DNA of 64,000 bases from Fistularia commersonii (lineage: Eukaryota > Chordata > Actinopteri > Syngnathiformes > Fistulariidae), in assembly GCA_037954325.1 (NCBI GenBank), contig JBBMNZ010000005.1, forward strand, positions 19,353,567-19,417,566, read 5' to 3'. Under the pieces are notes generated by a model, which saw nothing but the letters and a program-made list of their open reading frames with translations, did not search any database and was not told the DNA's origin. A program made the position numbers and the translations under genes. Shown here one piece after another: positions 10,949 through 24,250 of this stretch. The number at the start of each line of letters is the position of its first letter. Positions within the stretch are counted from its first letter, which is position 1.

Positions 10949-13703
10949 ATCGAAGCAGTTATTTTCAAACGACGACTTAGAAAGTACCCGCCTCGTAGCT
11001 TGTTACTCCTTTGTCCTATCCTAGGACTGCTGCCTCCGAGTCCCCAGCAGAGTAATAGGGCGTATGATCGCTCCATGAAGCGGCGGTGAACAGCAGTTCA
11101 AGGCCATGCATCCTGCAAATATGAAGGTCAGGAATTCGGATGAGTATTTTGACAAACACACGCCAAACACAGGGATGGGCACTTCTAACCGGAGCACAGT
11201 TTCCTCCATCAGCACAAATTCACGTTTGTGATCCGGACTTTATGCGGCATAACAATACCCCGCCGCCCTGCTATCTTAATTGTTGACAAAGTCTTCTTGC
11301 CGCAGTCTCATCACATCCTCCACCGGCTTCCTCGGTCAGCTGAACCGCTCTTTCCTTACACATCGCATTAATATGTGAGCGACGCGGTCATTACACGTCA
11401 GCTGTTGAGCACAATTTCTGGCAGTTCTAGTTAGCGCCGCACCTGAATGGCTCCCAAGCCGACTGACGGTCGCTCCAGCCATCCGTGCCCCGACGACCGA
11501 CCCTCCCTTTCAAAGTCTCTCCGATTTTCTTTTTTCTCTTGCCTTTTCGCTCAAAAAAATAAAAAAATAAAATAAAAATCACCGGGACCCGTTCAGCCGT
11601 TTTGCAATATTCATGCCGCGGAGCTTGAATGAGCCGTGATTGCTGACCCGCGTGCAGGCGTCTGCATTCATTACGCTCCAGATTTTCACTATAACGCCAG
11701 ATCCATCTGTTGATATCAAAAGGCAAAGTGAAAATGGAGAAAAAGCAAACAGAAGACAGATCTACAGGAAGGTAGATTGTGTATTTTGTGTAAAAAAAAG
11801 AAAACGTGCGCGGGTCCAGTTATTTAACGCCTGAAAATATAAACCTGACGAATAATAAATCAGAGCAATTTTCTTTTTTTAACAGTTAGGCCACAATAGT
11901 TGGATACAAGGTCATACGTGTCTGAATGTAGGACCATGAGAAGTGGCACACTTATCGCCTGGTGCCTATAGAAGGGGAATAAAAACCACGCAGAAAAGAA
12001 AGATGACATTCAGAGACTATATAGAGTGTAGAGCAGCCATCGGTCTCCCTCCAACATAGAGCGCTTCTTGTGCAGCTCTTGGGGTTGTGTTTGCGCTGAA
12101 AGATTAGCCGAGCACAGGGAAAGGGATGGACGGGGTCATTGTCAAAGACAGACCAGATGAATGTGTGTGTGTGTGTGTGTGTGAGAGAGGCTTTTGGTGT
12201 GTTTGTTTGAACATGTTGTTAGATGAAAGAAAGGGTGTGGCTATGCTATCTCTCTCCGCTCAGAGGAGACGGGTCCGTCTTTGTCACGACTGATGTACTG
12301 TTATGCTCATTGTCAGCGCATTCTGTTTTCTCCGCTCACGGCTTTGCATGTTTATGTTTACAAAAAAAAAAAAAAAAAAGAGCTAATTTTGCAAAATCCT
12401 TTTTCAACTTACTGTGGCTTTTATCCGGCAGCTTAACCCGACATCATTCTGCGACATGAGAAAAAATGATCATGCACTTTGCTCCAAAGCCTCCTTTATA
12501 GAGATGTAACCGTTGGTTGCAAGCAGCTAATTAGTTTGGTTAGTACCCTGAAGTCATACTTTATGCATAGTTTTGCCTCCAGAACTACATTTATTAAACA
12601 GCTCGTTGGATATTAGCGACTCCGCGCTTAAAAAAAAAAAAACAGTTTCAACTGTTGACCGAACTGGAAGAAACTTCAAATGGTCAGAGAGTAATACTGT
12701 CAACTTTTAATCAACCAGGCAGCCGTCAAGACGTGTCGCTGAAGACCATAAATCGCGGCGGCGCAACAAAGGGGGCTTAAATTCACCTCATGGCAGTCTG
12801 TCCAAAGACTGTTGGATATTTTAGCCTGAACAAAAGCCATGTGCCGTCCAACCAGAAAACCAACGTGTTCATCCATCATGGTGGGCAGCTGCCGTGACAG
12901 CGAAATGAAAACACCGATTGAAATGGAGAGGCAAAAAAAAAAAAAAAAAAAAAAGATTTAAATAGAGAGTGAAACTGCGTGTAAACAGTTGTGGGAGTGT
13001 ATTGTGTTTTACCGCTGCTTTGTTTCACTCCCCGGCAAACACTGGCAACAAGGAGAGCAAATCCAAAGTGGAGGAGGATCACATGTTCTTTTATTACTGA
13101 TGAATTTATCACACTTTTTCTGGTCTCATGCATTTATGCAGCGTGCCGTTTGATGCGATTCGCTGGCATTAAAAGAAAGAGACGCAATCATCAGGCACTG
13201 GAAAAAGTATTAAAACATACACCTCTTAGCACGAAAAGGCACGCAAGTGACATTTAAATTAGTCTATCGACACTGGCTGCAAAAACGAATGTCTTGTCGA
13301 GTTTATTCAATCTAATTTCATAATGTCAGTACACTTAACGTGAGACCTACTTTAGACGAAATACACCCGGGGGTTCCTCGTGCAGACAAGATTTCTCAAA
13401 ATGCATTTTTATAAACAAGTCGAAACGATGTTAGCAGCACTATAATAGCACGTGATGCTACATTACTACGGTGGATTATTCATTCACTGTTAAGTGGGTC
13501 CAAAGGGGGGGGGGGGGGGGGATAAGGAGATTTTTTTTTTTTTTAATTAAATACTTTTATGAATAAAAGAGGGGGAGGCCTTCAATTGAACTAGAGGTAA
13601 CCTCGAAAAGTATTTTGAAGAATTGTAAGAAATCGCTGATGACTCATCCTGCATTAACAAAACCTGTCATTCACTATCTATACCATTCTCATTCAAACGT
13701 CAT

Positions 13704-13755
13704 AGGAATAAGAATAAGAACAGCTTTATTTATCCCAAAGGAAATTGTTGTCATA
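13704..13755 (-). repeat. LINE 3'-end stub, family A
   Basis: AGAATAAGAACAGCTTTATT followed by TATCCCAAAGGAAATTGTTG is the minus-strand 3' terminus of the family seen at 42015. Only the last 50 bases are present. Confidence 0.6.
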
Positions 13756-16259
13756 AAGAGACATCTAACCATTCAACCTCTAATTCACATATCTGGAAAA
13801 ATTAGTTTCCAAAGAACCTCCAGCATGTTTTGCCCAACCGAAAACCCAAATGATCAAATAAGACAAAATTTCAGTTCAGAAAAAGATACAATAAAAACAT
13901 GTCGAATTTAAAGACGACGACACCGGAAGGCTCCCCTCTGGTGAGGGATCACGGTGGCTTGTATTTCAGAGGTCTGGTCCCGAATTGAGAAAGTGTTGCT
14001 CGTCCTACAGCGAGTTCAGGTTTAAATGATGACGTGACCAATTGTACTGACACTGGCGCAACTTGGAGGCATAAAGATGATATAACTTGACCTACATGCA
14101 ACTAAATTATGGTCCAACACACTGAATAATTACACAGAGAATATGAGCGACCAGCTCTGGAAAAAAAAAAAAAAAAAAAAAAGTCAACAATTTTTGAACG
14201 CTGCAATGTTGCTTTACGTCTAATAAAAAAAAAAAAAAAAAATTACCTTTTATAAGGGGCAAAACAGCGTAATATGTAGTATTTTAATGGAATTTCGATT
14301 TCTCTGATTTGTCTCAGTTGCTCCCAAGAGTGATTTCCTGTTCTGCTCCAGCTCTTTGTCCAACATTGTGGGAAAAGGTGTTATTTCCACCATTATATGG
14401 CCCAGTTGGAACAATGACTGCTATGTGTGTGTGTGTGTGTGTGTGTATTGTGTTGCGATGGGACGTGTGGGAGCGATCCCAATGGGTCCGTCCGTTCTGT
14501 ATCCCAACGTCCAGCAAACTCACCCACCAACGCGTGTGGGTATGTAGATGTTAGGATTACACACTGGGGCTAATGGAATGCACTAACATTCATTCACATA
14601 TACAAGCACGTTGTGGGAATCAAAGCCTGTCTTGTTCACGCTCCTGCTGTCTTACTGTCACACACACACACACACATACACACACACACACACACGAGAA
14701 TGCCTGCCACGACCGCAAACCACTGAAGAGAAAGTGTCTGGGTGGTCAAATTGAATGCCTCAGCTCTCCTCAATCCTATCCTCTTAGCTTGACCATGAGC
14801 ATGTAAATGTATGCGAAGGGGTGTGTGTGTGTGTGTGGTTGAAGTGGTGTATGGTCTTGTGAGCTCTTTCGAATCACCACGGCTTTGTGATTAGTTTTTC
14901 GCTGCGATAAAAGAAAATGCAAAATTTGTGGTCCCGGTTAAGGTTGGGTGTGACGAGTTTGTTCACATTGGAGGTTATTGCAACGTCCTTGCAAGACCTT
15001 TTGGAATCGCATGTGTGTGTGTGTGTGTGTGTGTGTGTCTTGCAAACTTCCTGTTTGTCGGTGTGAGTGTGTATGAATGCAGGAGGTCTGACCGAGGTCA
15101 AAGTGGGCGGGATCCGTGTCACTCTGTACCACCCCTCCACCCGCCCCTTCGGGTTTTTATCTCCGTTTCCCCGTCTTTAGCTTGTTCCTTTATTCTCTGG
15201 TTCTTTCGCTCTTTTGTTCTTGTTCCCGCCGTCCCTTTGAGCCAGCCCGGCGGTCACGCTGTTCGGACGGGATTTTTACTCCCACTTGGGCGACAAATTG
15301 TCCGTTTCTGCAGCAGCCGATCATTAGAACTGCCTGGGTCGTAGCGGCGCCACAGGAAGGTTCACACCAAGACTGCAAGCAAGGTTTTACTCGTCCTCGT
15401 TTCGTTTCGACGAGAATAATCATCCCGGCTCCCGCCATTGGAGTAACAGTGACAGAGTCGTCTCTAAAACTACAACCGCATTAATTACATCTCCTGTGCA
15501 TATCTTCTAAGAAATGTCATTATCACATTTCCCAAAATAATACATTACGATTCAAATCTAAACCAGGTTTCATCAACTGAACATTAAATCGCAAGTGGTT
15601 ATGATTAAATTTCTGCTGATTTAACCCGCCCACGCTGAAGAGTTGAGTTTCTCTGTCAAGTAGTGGCGCGTTTATCTGAAACTCAAACACCCCAAACACA
15701 TCCAGGAGGTTGATTGAAGACTTTCCAGAATGAGAGGGTGAATACTTGTATGTCTCGACAAGCCGCCCTGAGATCAATGCCGGCTGAACTATTCCCCCAA
15801 AATGTCCTTTTCGTTCGGCAGTATTCCACACCGGTGTGTAAAAGGTAACCGGTTCAATCTGCACATCAGGATGGAGGAAATGTGTGGTGATTAGGGACGA
15901 TCTCAAAAAAAAAAAAAGTTGCAATGCGTTGACTACCGCCTGAAAATATCATGAATATACATCTAAAACAATATGAAACATGAATTGAAACCCATTGGGA
16001 GAAAAAAAAAACTTCTCTTAAAACAACAAATGGGTTTCTTGACGGTCGAGTGGATTCACCATCTGAAACCCATTACATTCCACATCAATCCACTCATCGC
16101 GATCTCATCACGTCGTCAGCATTTACCCGGCTAGAGCTGCTTGTCAACAAAGGTTCAACGTGCAAAAGTCCAGCAGATGTTCCTCTGTTCAGATGGAACC
16201 AGACGTAGCCAAGCGTGGTTGTGCCGCAAAATTTTAAACACGGTTTCCAAACTTTGGCT

Positions 16260-16263
<4 letters not shown>

Positions 16264-16301
<38 letters not shown>
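16264..16301. repeat. (CA)19 microsatellite
   Basis: About 38 bases of uninterrupted CA, among the longest perfect dinucleotide tracts in the window. Confidence 0.9.
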
Positions 16302-16303
<2 letters not shown>

Positions 16304-19300
16304 CCATTCTTTGTGCTGCTCAGTGAACCTAATTTGACTATGACACCTCTGGATTTGTTCGAATCAGGGACGTGTGAAGACATATGGCCGTCCCAGATGG
16401 TCCCAAAGTCTAATTCTTTGAGCAGAAAGGCAGATATGTTTAGCATTCATTCACATCGCCAGGAGGTGTAATCAAAGGAAAGTACCGCTTAAAGTTACTA
16501 CTCCGACCGTCGTTGTTAGCATTTTGGCATTCTACTCAACATGTGAAGTTACAAAATGTAAAAATTGGTCATTCTGAAGCATTTTCTCAAGTTTTTTGCA
16601 GGTCTAAATCATTTGAGGTTTTCCTTGTTTTACACTGACAGAGTGATGGAAGGGCACCTTTCATCCTGGATATCTAACCCGCCTTCTTTCTTCTGCAAAT
16701 GATCCCAAACTGTGAACCATTCCAAATGGGCTTTCACACTGAAAATGGACCAAACCGCAAGTATAATCTCCAAGGATCAGGGAATTTCATCATTACCCAA
16801 TATCACAATCTGAACCTGCCAAGAGCTTTACTTGAAATACCATGATGTGACCCATGTTATCAATGAGCTTTAATCGGTTACTGGTTATATTGATTGCCGG
16901 TTATGGATAAAATATAACCATTGATGTTACCATCAATCACGTCGTCCTTGTGATTTGGTATATTTAACCAATTTTATCCATTGAATAAACCATTTAGGTT
17001 TTGAATTCTGGGTCAATTCATCATTTCTTACAAACAATGCGTTACCTGACGTCTCGCACGCTCGCTGTACTCGACCACGTTGCCGCCACCGGAGACAAAA
17101 CACCCTATTTGTCAAGTTAATCTCCGGCTAAGATTAATTGCCGGGACGCTTTTCAAGATGACTGATATCCCTGATAAAAGCACCCTCCAGCGCAACTTCA
17201 AATCCTATAATTCAGACAATATGGCTTTTCATTTACTTAATAATTTGAATATATATAGATATTCATTCATGATCTCTGCTGTTTATCATGCACTCAGGGT
17301 ACCAGCAATGCATTTCACATTTGAGTCATGCGCTAGAAAACTGGCTTGAGATGTTTCAAACACACACACACCCTGGTGTGAGTGTGTCTTTGTATGTTTA
17401 CCTTCACCATCCTGAGCAGTCCCTTGTGACATTGACTGAGAGAGAGGAAAAATATGAGAAGAATGCTGACCGGCGTGACTGTGCATCGCTTGCATGCAGA
17501 CCGTGCAAGAAACGGCCACCGTTCTACATACAGCATTAACAATAACTGTGTCACAACGATTGTATCAATAACCAGGCGACTGCGAGGGCTTCAATTAGAC
17601 AAACTTCACATGCACTTCTTTCTGTTTGAAAATTGTCCTTTTCATCAAAAAAAACAACAATTCAAACAAATACCCATTGATTTAAAAATCAATGATCATG
17701 TTTGTTGGGTATCTCTGCACCACTGAGTGAGTCAATCTCTGCAACAGCACAGCCTCCCTCCTCTTCCCTTCTGTCGCCTTTCACTTTATTTCCATATTCA
17801 GCACCAACAACAGCACCGTGGATGGAATATAAAACACCCAATTAAAGAAAAAAAAAAAAGAAGATTTAACAAGATTTTTCGGCAGCTGTGTTTATCCTTT
17901 AAGCCAATTGCAGAACACGCTGCTGAAGAGTTTACTTTTAATTACATGCATTGGTGAAATATTGATATAAGTTGGAAATGATATGAGAACTCAAAAAGAA
18001 ATAATATGCCCTGCCTTTTGTGAGCCCAAGTGGACTTGGGATCACTTCCTACAACTTCATAAGTTAAGAAGTCGATGATATCGCAGCACTGACAAGCCTA
18101 TAATTTACCCTTAATCAAAAGTACAACATTAATGCGTCATAAAAATGGCCGCCAACGCCATAGCAACCGTAACTAATGTGTCCCAGCAACTGGACCAAAT
18201 GTGCGCCAGACAAATAAGACAATGACAAATGCACGCGGTAGCTTTTGAAAAGAAAATCATTGCCATCTGCATTAGAGAAATCCAACAGGGACCTTTGTTT
18301 TGGGACAGGCAGTGACAAAGGATCTAATTTGGACTTCAGTTTTCAGACAGTCGAAGTAGTTTAGTTGGATTTTCAGCCCCGAGGAAGAGTCTTGCCTGCG
18401 GAAGGAGCAGAGAAGCGCACAATCTTTTAGAAGCCATGATTCCTTTGGAGTATTTCCATTTGGAAATGTCATCTCGCTGTGTCATACCATCTCTGTTTAT
18501 TCCTTGTCGGCTGCTATTACAGTGACTTCCTCTCAGTGCGCTGCTGTTGTCATGTCATCTCGATCGAATCCCCACCTTGGATTCCCGTGTAAACAAGTCC
18601 GCCGCTTCGTCAAAAACCCATGTTGCTAAGATTGTTGGGCTTTCGTACTCTGGCCCTGTTCTGTGTCATTTTTGTTCCCTGCAGTAGCGGTAGATTTTGC
18701 CTTTTCAGAGTGTTTACTGACGGAGATACTGATACAGCATTGTGGTGACGGGCAGGACATAAAGCGCCTATGGATGCTAACTGGTGCAAAAGCCTAATTG
18801 TTCTTTCACATAAAACTTGAATCCCTGACATGTACCGTTAACTCTCTCTCTAACTTTAATTTTGGTTCCAGACCCTCCATTTATAAATATATATATATAT
18901 ATATATATTTACATATTATGTCATGCTGAACTCACTCCGATGCTTCTCCACTCCTCTGTGGGCCCTGCATTCGAGTTTGGTAACTATTGTTCACGGACGA
19001 CTCTGAGCTACTTTGACGGAAATCATCCAGATATACAGCGAGCCACCCCCAAAAACAGCACACTGGAAACTTTTAATTGGGATGTTCTGAATAGCAAATA
19101 CGTTTTTGACACGGATGAACAGAGTCCCTCAGCTGCAAACTTCAGCATTGGAAAAATCAAAAGGAAATCCAAAGGAAAGTGTGTTCAGCCATGAAATATT
19201 AGTGAAAATAGTCCTGTTGTGCGGCCGTATGTGTGGCATCGTCAGCTGTGAGTCGACAGAATGGACTGTTTGTCACGTTGTCAGCAAGCTTTGCTTGACC

Positions 19301-20348
19301 TAATTTTGAACTGTGTCTTAGATCAAGTAATCGCCCGTGTTTTCTGGAAGCGGCACGGATGCACATAGAAAACGCCATCAACCCGAATCCTCAGTGCCTT
19401 CTTCCGCAGCGAGTGAACTCACCTGAACCTGAGCTGTGGCAGATAACCGGGAACTGATAGTAATGCTTTTGGATTATTTTTCAGCATTTGACTGTGACGC
19501 AAAGACTATTAATAATCATCGGATCCACCGCCGGCTGTGTAAAGTGAGGTCTCCGTTTACAGAACTGCAGACTTACTGAACGGTATCTTTTATTACTCAG
19601 CATTTATTCCGCAGCTTACACACCCTTAGCAGACAACGTAAACATCACTCTCAATATAAAGCAGCCATCTCCGCCTGCCGAACCAGCCGCACCGAGAAAT
19701 GACCAAATTACCTTCCAGGTAAACTGATGCCGGCTGTTTGATACAGCGAAACATTTGCAACACCGGCTTGTTTGTGTTCGGTCAATGCACTCCCAATCAC
19801 CTAGTATTGGTTGTGGGTCTCCAAAGGATGAATCGCTATCTCCAAAGGGTCTCACGTTATCGGTCTTTACAAAAGACACTGTTGCTCAGTCTTTTTCTGC
19901 TTTTGATGCTCTCCACAAAAAAAAAAAAAAAAAAAGCAAAGTCAATTTCTGCAGCATTTTGACAGCCAGCTTTGTTAAAATTGTACATCGACTTTTAGCT
20001 CACAGATCATAATTGTATACATATTCCTGCACGTTGCAAAGTAAATCAAGTGTGAAGCCCAAATATCTGCCTGCTTTTGCCTTGTTTTGGGCATTAATAC
20101 CATGTGTGTGGCCTCTTCATTAAGTTTGAGGTTTTTATATTTAAAAAGGATGAAATAAATGCAACAAGTAATGGAATAAGCTACATTATTGAAAATGACT
20201 GCAATGCTGTTGAGTAATACTAGAAGTCTGCCTTCCATGGACTGTCATTTAAACTAAATTAATAACTTAAATATAAGAACATAACCTGGATCCCCTCGGT
20301 TATAGTCTGAATTAAGATGTCCTCATTTCTGTGTCTGGTCGGACGTGC

Positions 20349-20349
20349 T

Positions 20350-20398
<49 letters not shown>
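20349..20398. repeat. Compound (TG)n(AG)n microsatellite
   Basis: A TG tract of about 17 bases passes directly into an AG tract of about 33 bases. Confidence 0.9.
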
Positions 20399-20401
<3 letters not shown>

Positions 20402-23400
20402 TGTAGCTGAAGCAATTTATTAAAATTAAAGGTCATTCCATTTCCAGGCCTGTCTTCATTACACTTACAATATTTACTCATAAAGATATATTGGGGAAGA
20501 GGGGCGTGTATCTATGTGTGTCAGCGCATGTGTGTTTTCATCACGAGCCAGTCTGAGCACACGGAGAAAGAACATTTTTTTGTGCTGGCTTCGAAGTGAA
20601 CTTTCAACTCGGGTATAATTGCACAGAGATGTGCTCAATCTGGCTGTCAGGACCTGTCACATTCATATTGCTGTGATTGCCATAGTAACCAAAAGGTCCC
20701 TTTTTGAATATCATTCGACAGAGGCTTTCTTGCAGCATGTACCAACCCTCATAAGATCTCCTGCAGACGGCGTCGGAGGAGCCCTGTCAGTATACCTGCA
20801 CGTCAGCATGTAAATTCATCCCCAGTAGACCCAGTCACAGTGTGGGCGGGGTTAAAAGAAAATGACTGAATTGGAGAGGACAGGAAGCGGAAAAAAAGAA
20901 GACTGTGCACACATCCAGGCGAGATAGATTGTTGTTAAAAAGGGAGGTGTCTTAGACAGGAAACCCTCGCAAAATCCCCCCAAAATTTTAGACGAACATA
21001 CAAAAGCGTGTCAAAACCGGTGAAATCCTCATGATTCGATCTGCTGGCCCGTCTGTATCTTCGATATAGATAATCGCAAATGTACAGCCGGACGGCAGCA
21101 CCGACACTGGAGCCCACGCACAGTGAAGAGAGACGCGGGAGCCCAGAGCCAGATAAGGGAAAAGGGAAAAGTCAAAGAGCGACTGGAAGAACCACTGAAA
21201 GACAATCACGGTAAGTGATATCGGAAAGAAGGGAGAGGGAAAATATTCGGCGAGAACGGGAGGGGGTGGTCAGGAGCGGATGAGTGGAACGGTGAATGGA
21301 CTGAATGAGGGAGGACGAGTGCACGGCTGAGCGTTTTTCAGTTTGCACGATTGAACTACATTCACTTCTGACATTTACCTTAAAAAAAAAAAAAAAAAAT
21401 TAAAAAAAACAGTGAGGCGATGAGCCAGCTGCCCGCTTTGCTTTGCTTCACTAACGCCCATCAACGGCCATGGCTATTTATAGCGCACGCTTCAGACACA
21501 TATCATTTGGCACAACTTCAATAGATTGATGCTCTTTTGTGAAGCACCGTATCCGAAGTGATCAAAACTAATGATCCACAAATCTGCACATAATTGTCTA
21601 TTGATTGTGTGAATTAGAAGCACATCATTGAACAACCTGATTATTGAAAACACCGTGCGTGACTACAGCCGGTATTTTTTTAATTTAAGTCTTCTTTCAG
21701 CTTTGGTGCGCCGTGTTGTTCTTTGAGGGAAGGGCTGTGTTACAATAAAACTCGTACGTAGACAGGAGATCCGGAGAAAAACATCCGAATGACACAAAAG
21801 GCTTCCCGTAACAAGACAAGGACCTCTTCCACCCACCATTATTACACCCTGCCTCCCACATCTGTCTCAATGTTCGATCGCAGCAGCACCCAAGCACCCA
21901 ATAAAACACAGGCTCACAGGCACACACACACGCACAAGTAGAGCATAAATGGTTGTGCAAACACACAATGCACAATAATCTAAACTAGGGCTGAAAAACT
22001 GGGTAAAAAGAGTCAAAACATACCCCTATGAATTACGCATTGTTGTGCTGCAGAGACTGACTAGCTTACAAATGAATTAGATTCACCAGCAAAACACTAC
22101 GTTAAACCCCGTTGGGGAAAAAAAGTTTTATTTTATCTATTTTGAAAATCAAATGCAAAACAGCTGCAATGTAGCGGACGATCACGGTATTAATTTGATT
22201 TATTTTCTTGCATACCGTCAGGATCTGTAAACTGAGGAGGGCACATATAGTATGCGCACACACTCGCGAAAGACAAAACACGCAGTCACACAAATGAATG
22301 CACACACCTATGCTCTTGCTGTCGGCCAAGAGGAGTTCACCATGGCAACAGCAGAGAGGGGCAGGAGAATTCAGTTTCTGTCCGACACAGGTGTGTAAGC
22401 AGATAACACTCATACGTGCGCGCACACCAGTACACAAATTCATAGACCCGAGTACAGAAGAGCAGCACAGATCATAAACCTGCGTCATCTTTATTTGGAC
22501 GCGTGCGTTACCGGGTTTTTAATTTCAAGCTTCCTCGGCAGGAGGGAAGAACTGGGAAGAAATCAACATGCCAAAAATACATAGCATCCGCTGCCAGACA
22601 CTGAAAGAGCATTAAAGCTATAAATATCCTTTGACTAGAACAGCGCGGATATATGACAGAGCAATATGGGCTCACCTCCAAAGTCAGTGAGCGTAATATG
22701 ATTGGGCTGTCACTCAGCAGGGATCGGGGGCAAAGTAGTACCACAAGGTGAACTTGTGAAGCTTCTCCTTTAGAACTACCAGTGGATTTTTAAACCTTAA
22801 ACACGCCAATCCCAAAGATAGCGAATTCTGCTGCGTAACGATGAAAGGTGTTACTTTTTAGGAGTAACCGGAGGAAAAAACGTGCGTCTGAAAAATCACA
22901 CTAGTCATGATGCTGACATCCCGCTTCTGCTGACTGTTACTTTCTGCAAGCGGAGAAGAGCTTTGTGCAGAATAAACTATGTGATGTGCACTTTGGTGAA
23001 AGGATGTTTGATTTAGTGAGAAAAAAAATGTGCTCCGATATAAATCATTTTTAAAGAGCAATTTACGCTCCCCCACTGTACAGCTAGTCTTAATATCCCA
23101 ATCATTACTCTGAAAAATCAAACACTATTTATGTGCACACCTACGTCACTGAACACAAACAATACATCTCACATAATCAAATGATACCTATGTATCTAAA
23201 AAAAAAAAAAAAATAGAGCATGATGCAGGGATCCACATGGCAGAAGTTGCCAATTAAACCAAATCCAGAGAATATAAAATAAGACTGACAAGTGACTTCT
23301 GACTGTAACACCGGGAGAACAGAAAGCAGTCAATAAGTGAAGCGGTTATTGCGAGGTACAAAACGGCACAGTTGAGATTGCCTTCTCCAGCTTACCGATC

Positions 23401-23459
23401 CATGTGAAATCACTTTCATTTCGGTTGGTAATTATTATGCAAATCATTACCTGCTGCAT

Positions 23460-23935
23460 ATCCCGCGCCAAGGGTCGTGGAGGTGCTGGACACACAGTTC
23501 AGCCTGGACTGGTCGTCAGTCCATCACAGGGTCACAACCCTACAGACAACCATTCACCCAGATACACTCGCTGGACAATTTTGGGTCTCCGGTCAACCTA
23601 CTGCCTGTTTTTGGACTTTGGGAGAATTGATTTAACACTCCAGCCCGCTTTTTCAGACCCACAACCCTCTTGGATTTGCCTTTCCTGATGTACTACGTGA
23701 GCATAAAAATTTGCTTATTACTTTGGTAAATATGAGAGAGGACTTGATTTTCCTCATTGTTCGTCATACAATTGTTTGCATGTTTATTTTTGAATTTTCT
23801 GGCTAGCAGTGATGTTGACACAGAGGACACGGGGAGTCCACATGGAAAGGCCACCAGACGGAATCCAACCTGGGACTTTGTTGCTGTGAGCGCAAACCAC
23901 TCCACCACCTCGCCTACGGAGTCGTGGTTATAAAT
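23460..23935 (-). mobile_element. tRNA-derived SINE, diverged and interrupted
   Basis: 23815-23935 on the minus strand reads GGCGAGGTGGTGGAGTGGTT ... GTCCCAGGTTGGATTC, a degenerate tRNA-like head with A- and B-box-like words. 23460-23600 matches the body of the same SINE (CTGGACTGGTCGTCAGTCCA, then CCATTCACCCAGATACACTC-like sequence). About 200 bases between these parts do not fit the SINE and may be an insertion. Confidence 0.6.
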
Positions 23936-23949
23936 CAAGCTATCCAGAT

Positions 23950-24250
23950 TTTTTATTTGGGGTTTTTCATTTCATTTCATAACAGCTACACTACAATTTT
24001 TCCTTTTATCATACTATTGTGCACTCCTTACCTCACTTGTTACTAAGACACTTATTGTTTTTATCACTTGTTTACTGAGACACTTCACTATCACTAGTTT
24101 CACTGAGACACTTTATAGTTTATAGTTTATTTTCATTTCTAATTCTGCCTTTTTCTTTTTATCATTTATTGCTGTTATATTTTCTGTAACTCTGGCACAA
24201 CAATTTCCTTCGGGATGAGTAAAGTTGTTCTTATCTTATCTTATCTTATT
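23950..24250 (+). repeat. LINE 3' UTR and tail ending in (CTTAT)n
   Basis: An AT-rich 3' UTR ends with GGCACAACAATTTCCTTCGG followed by GATGAGTAAAGTTGTTCTTA and CTTAT repeats. The terminal signature and microsatellite tail are characteristic of 5'-truncated fish CR1/L2/Rex-like LINEs. Confidence 0.7.

Larger units (their letters stand above)
10949..23459. other. Long gene-free interval with many simple repeats
   Basis: No exon was recognised over 12.5 kb. Landmarks: TG tract 12161-12182, A22 at 12933-12954, G17 at 13505-13521, A22 at 14161-14182, CA/TG tracts at 14423-14448, 14659-14695, 14821-14838, 15010-15038 and 16264-16301, an AT tract 18886-18908, and a TG tract running into an AG tract at 20349-20398. 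Most open frames here arise from these repeats. Confidence 0.55.

Noticed and set aside
14309..15344. Several frames of 60-138 codons
   Set aside because: All run through CA/TG tracts (THTH and CVCV peptides) and have no exon signals.
15523..15924. 133-codon minus-strand frame
   Set aside because: Chance open frame in AT-rich DNA without homology I recognise.
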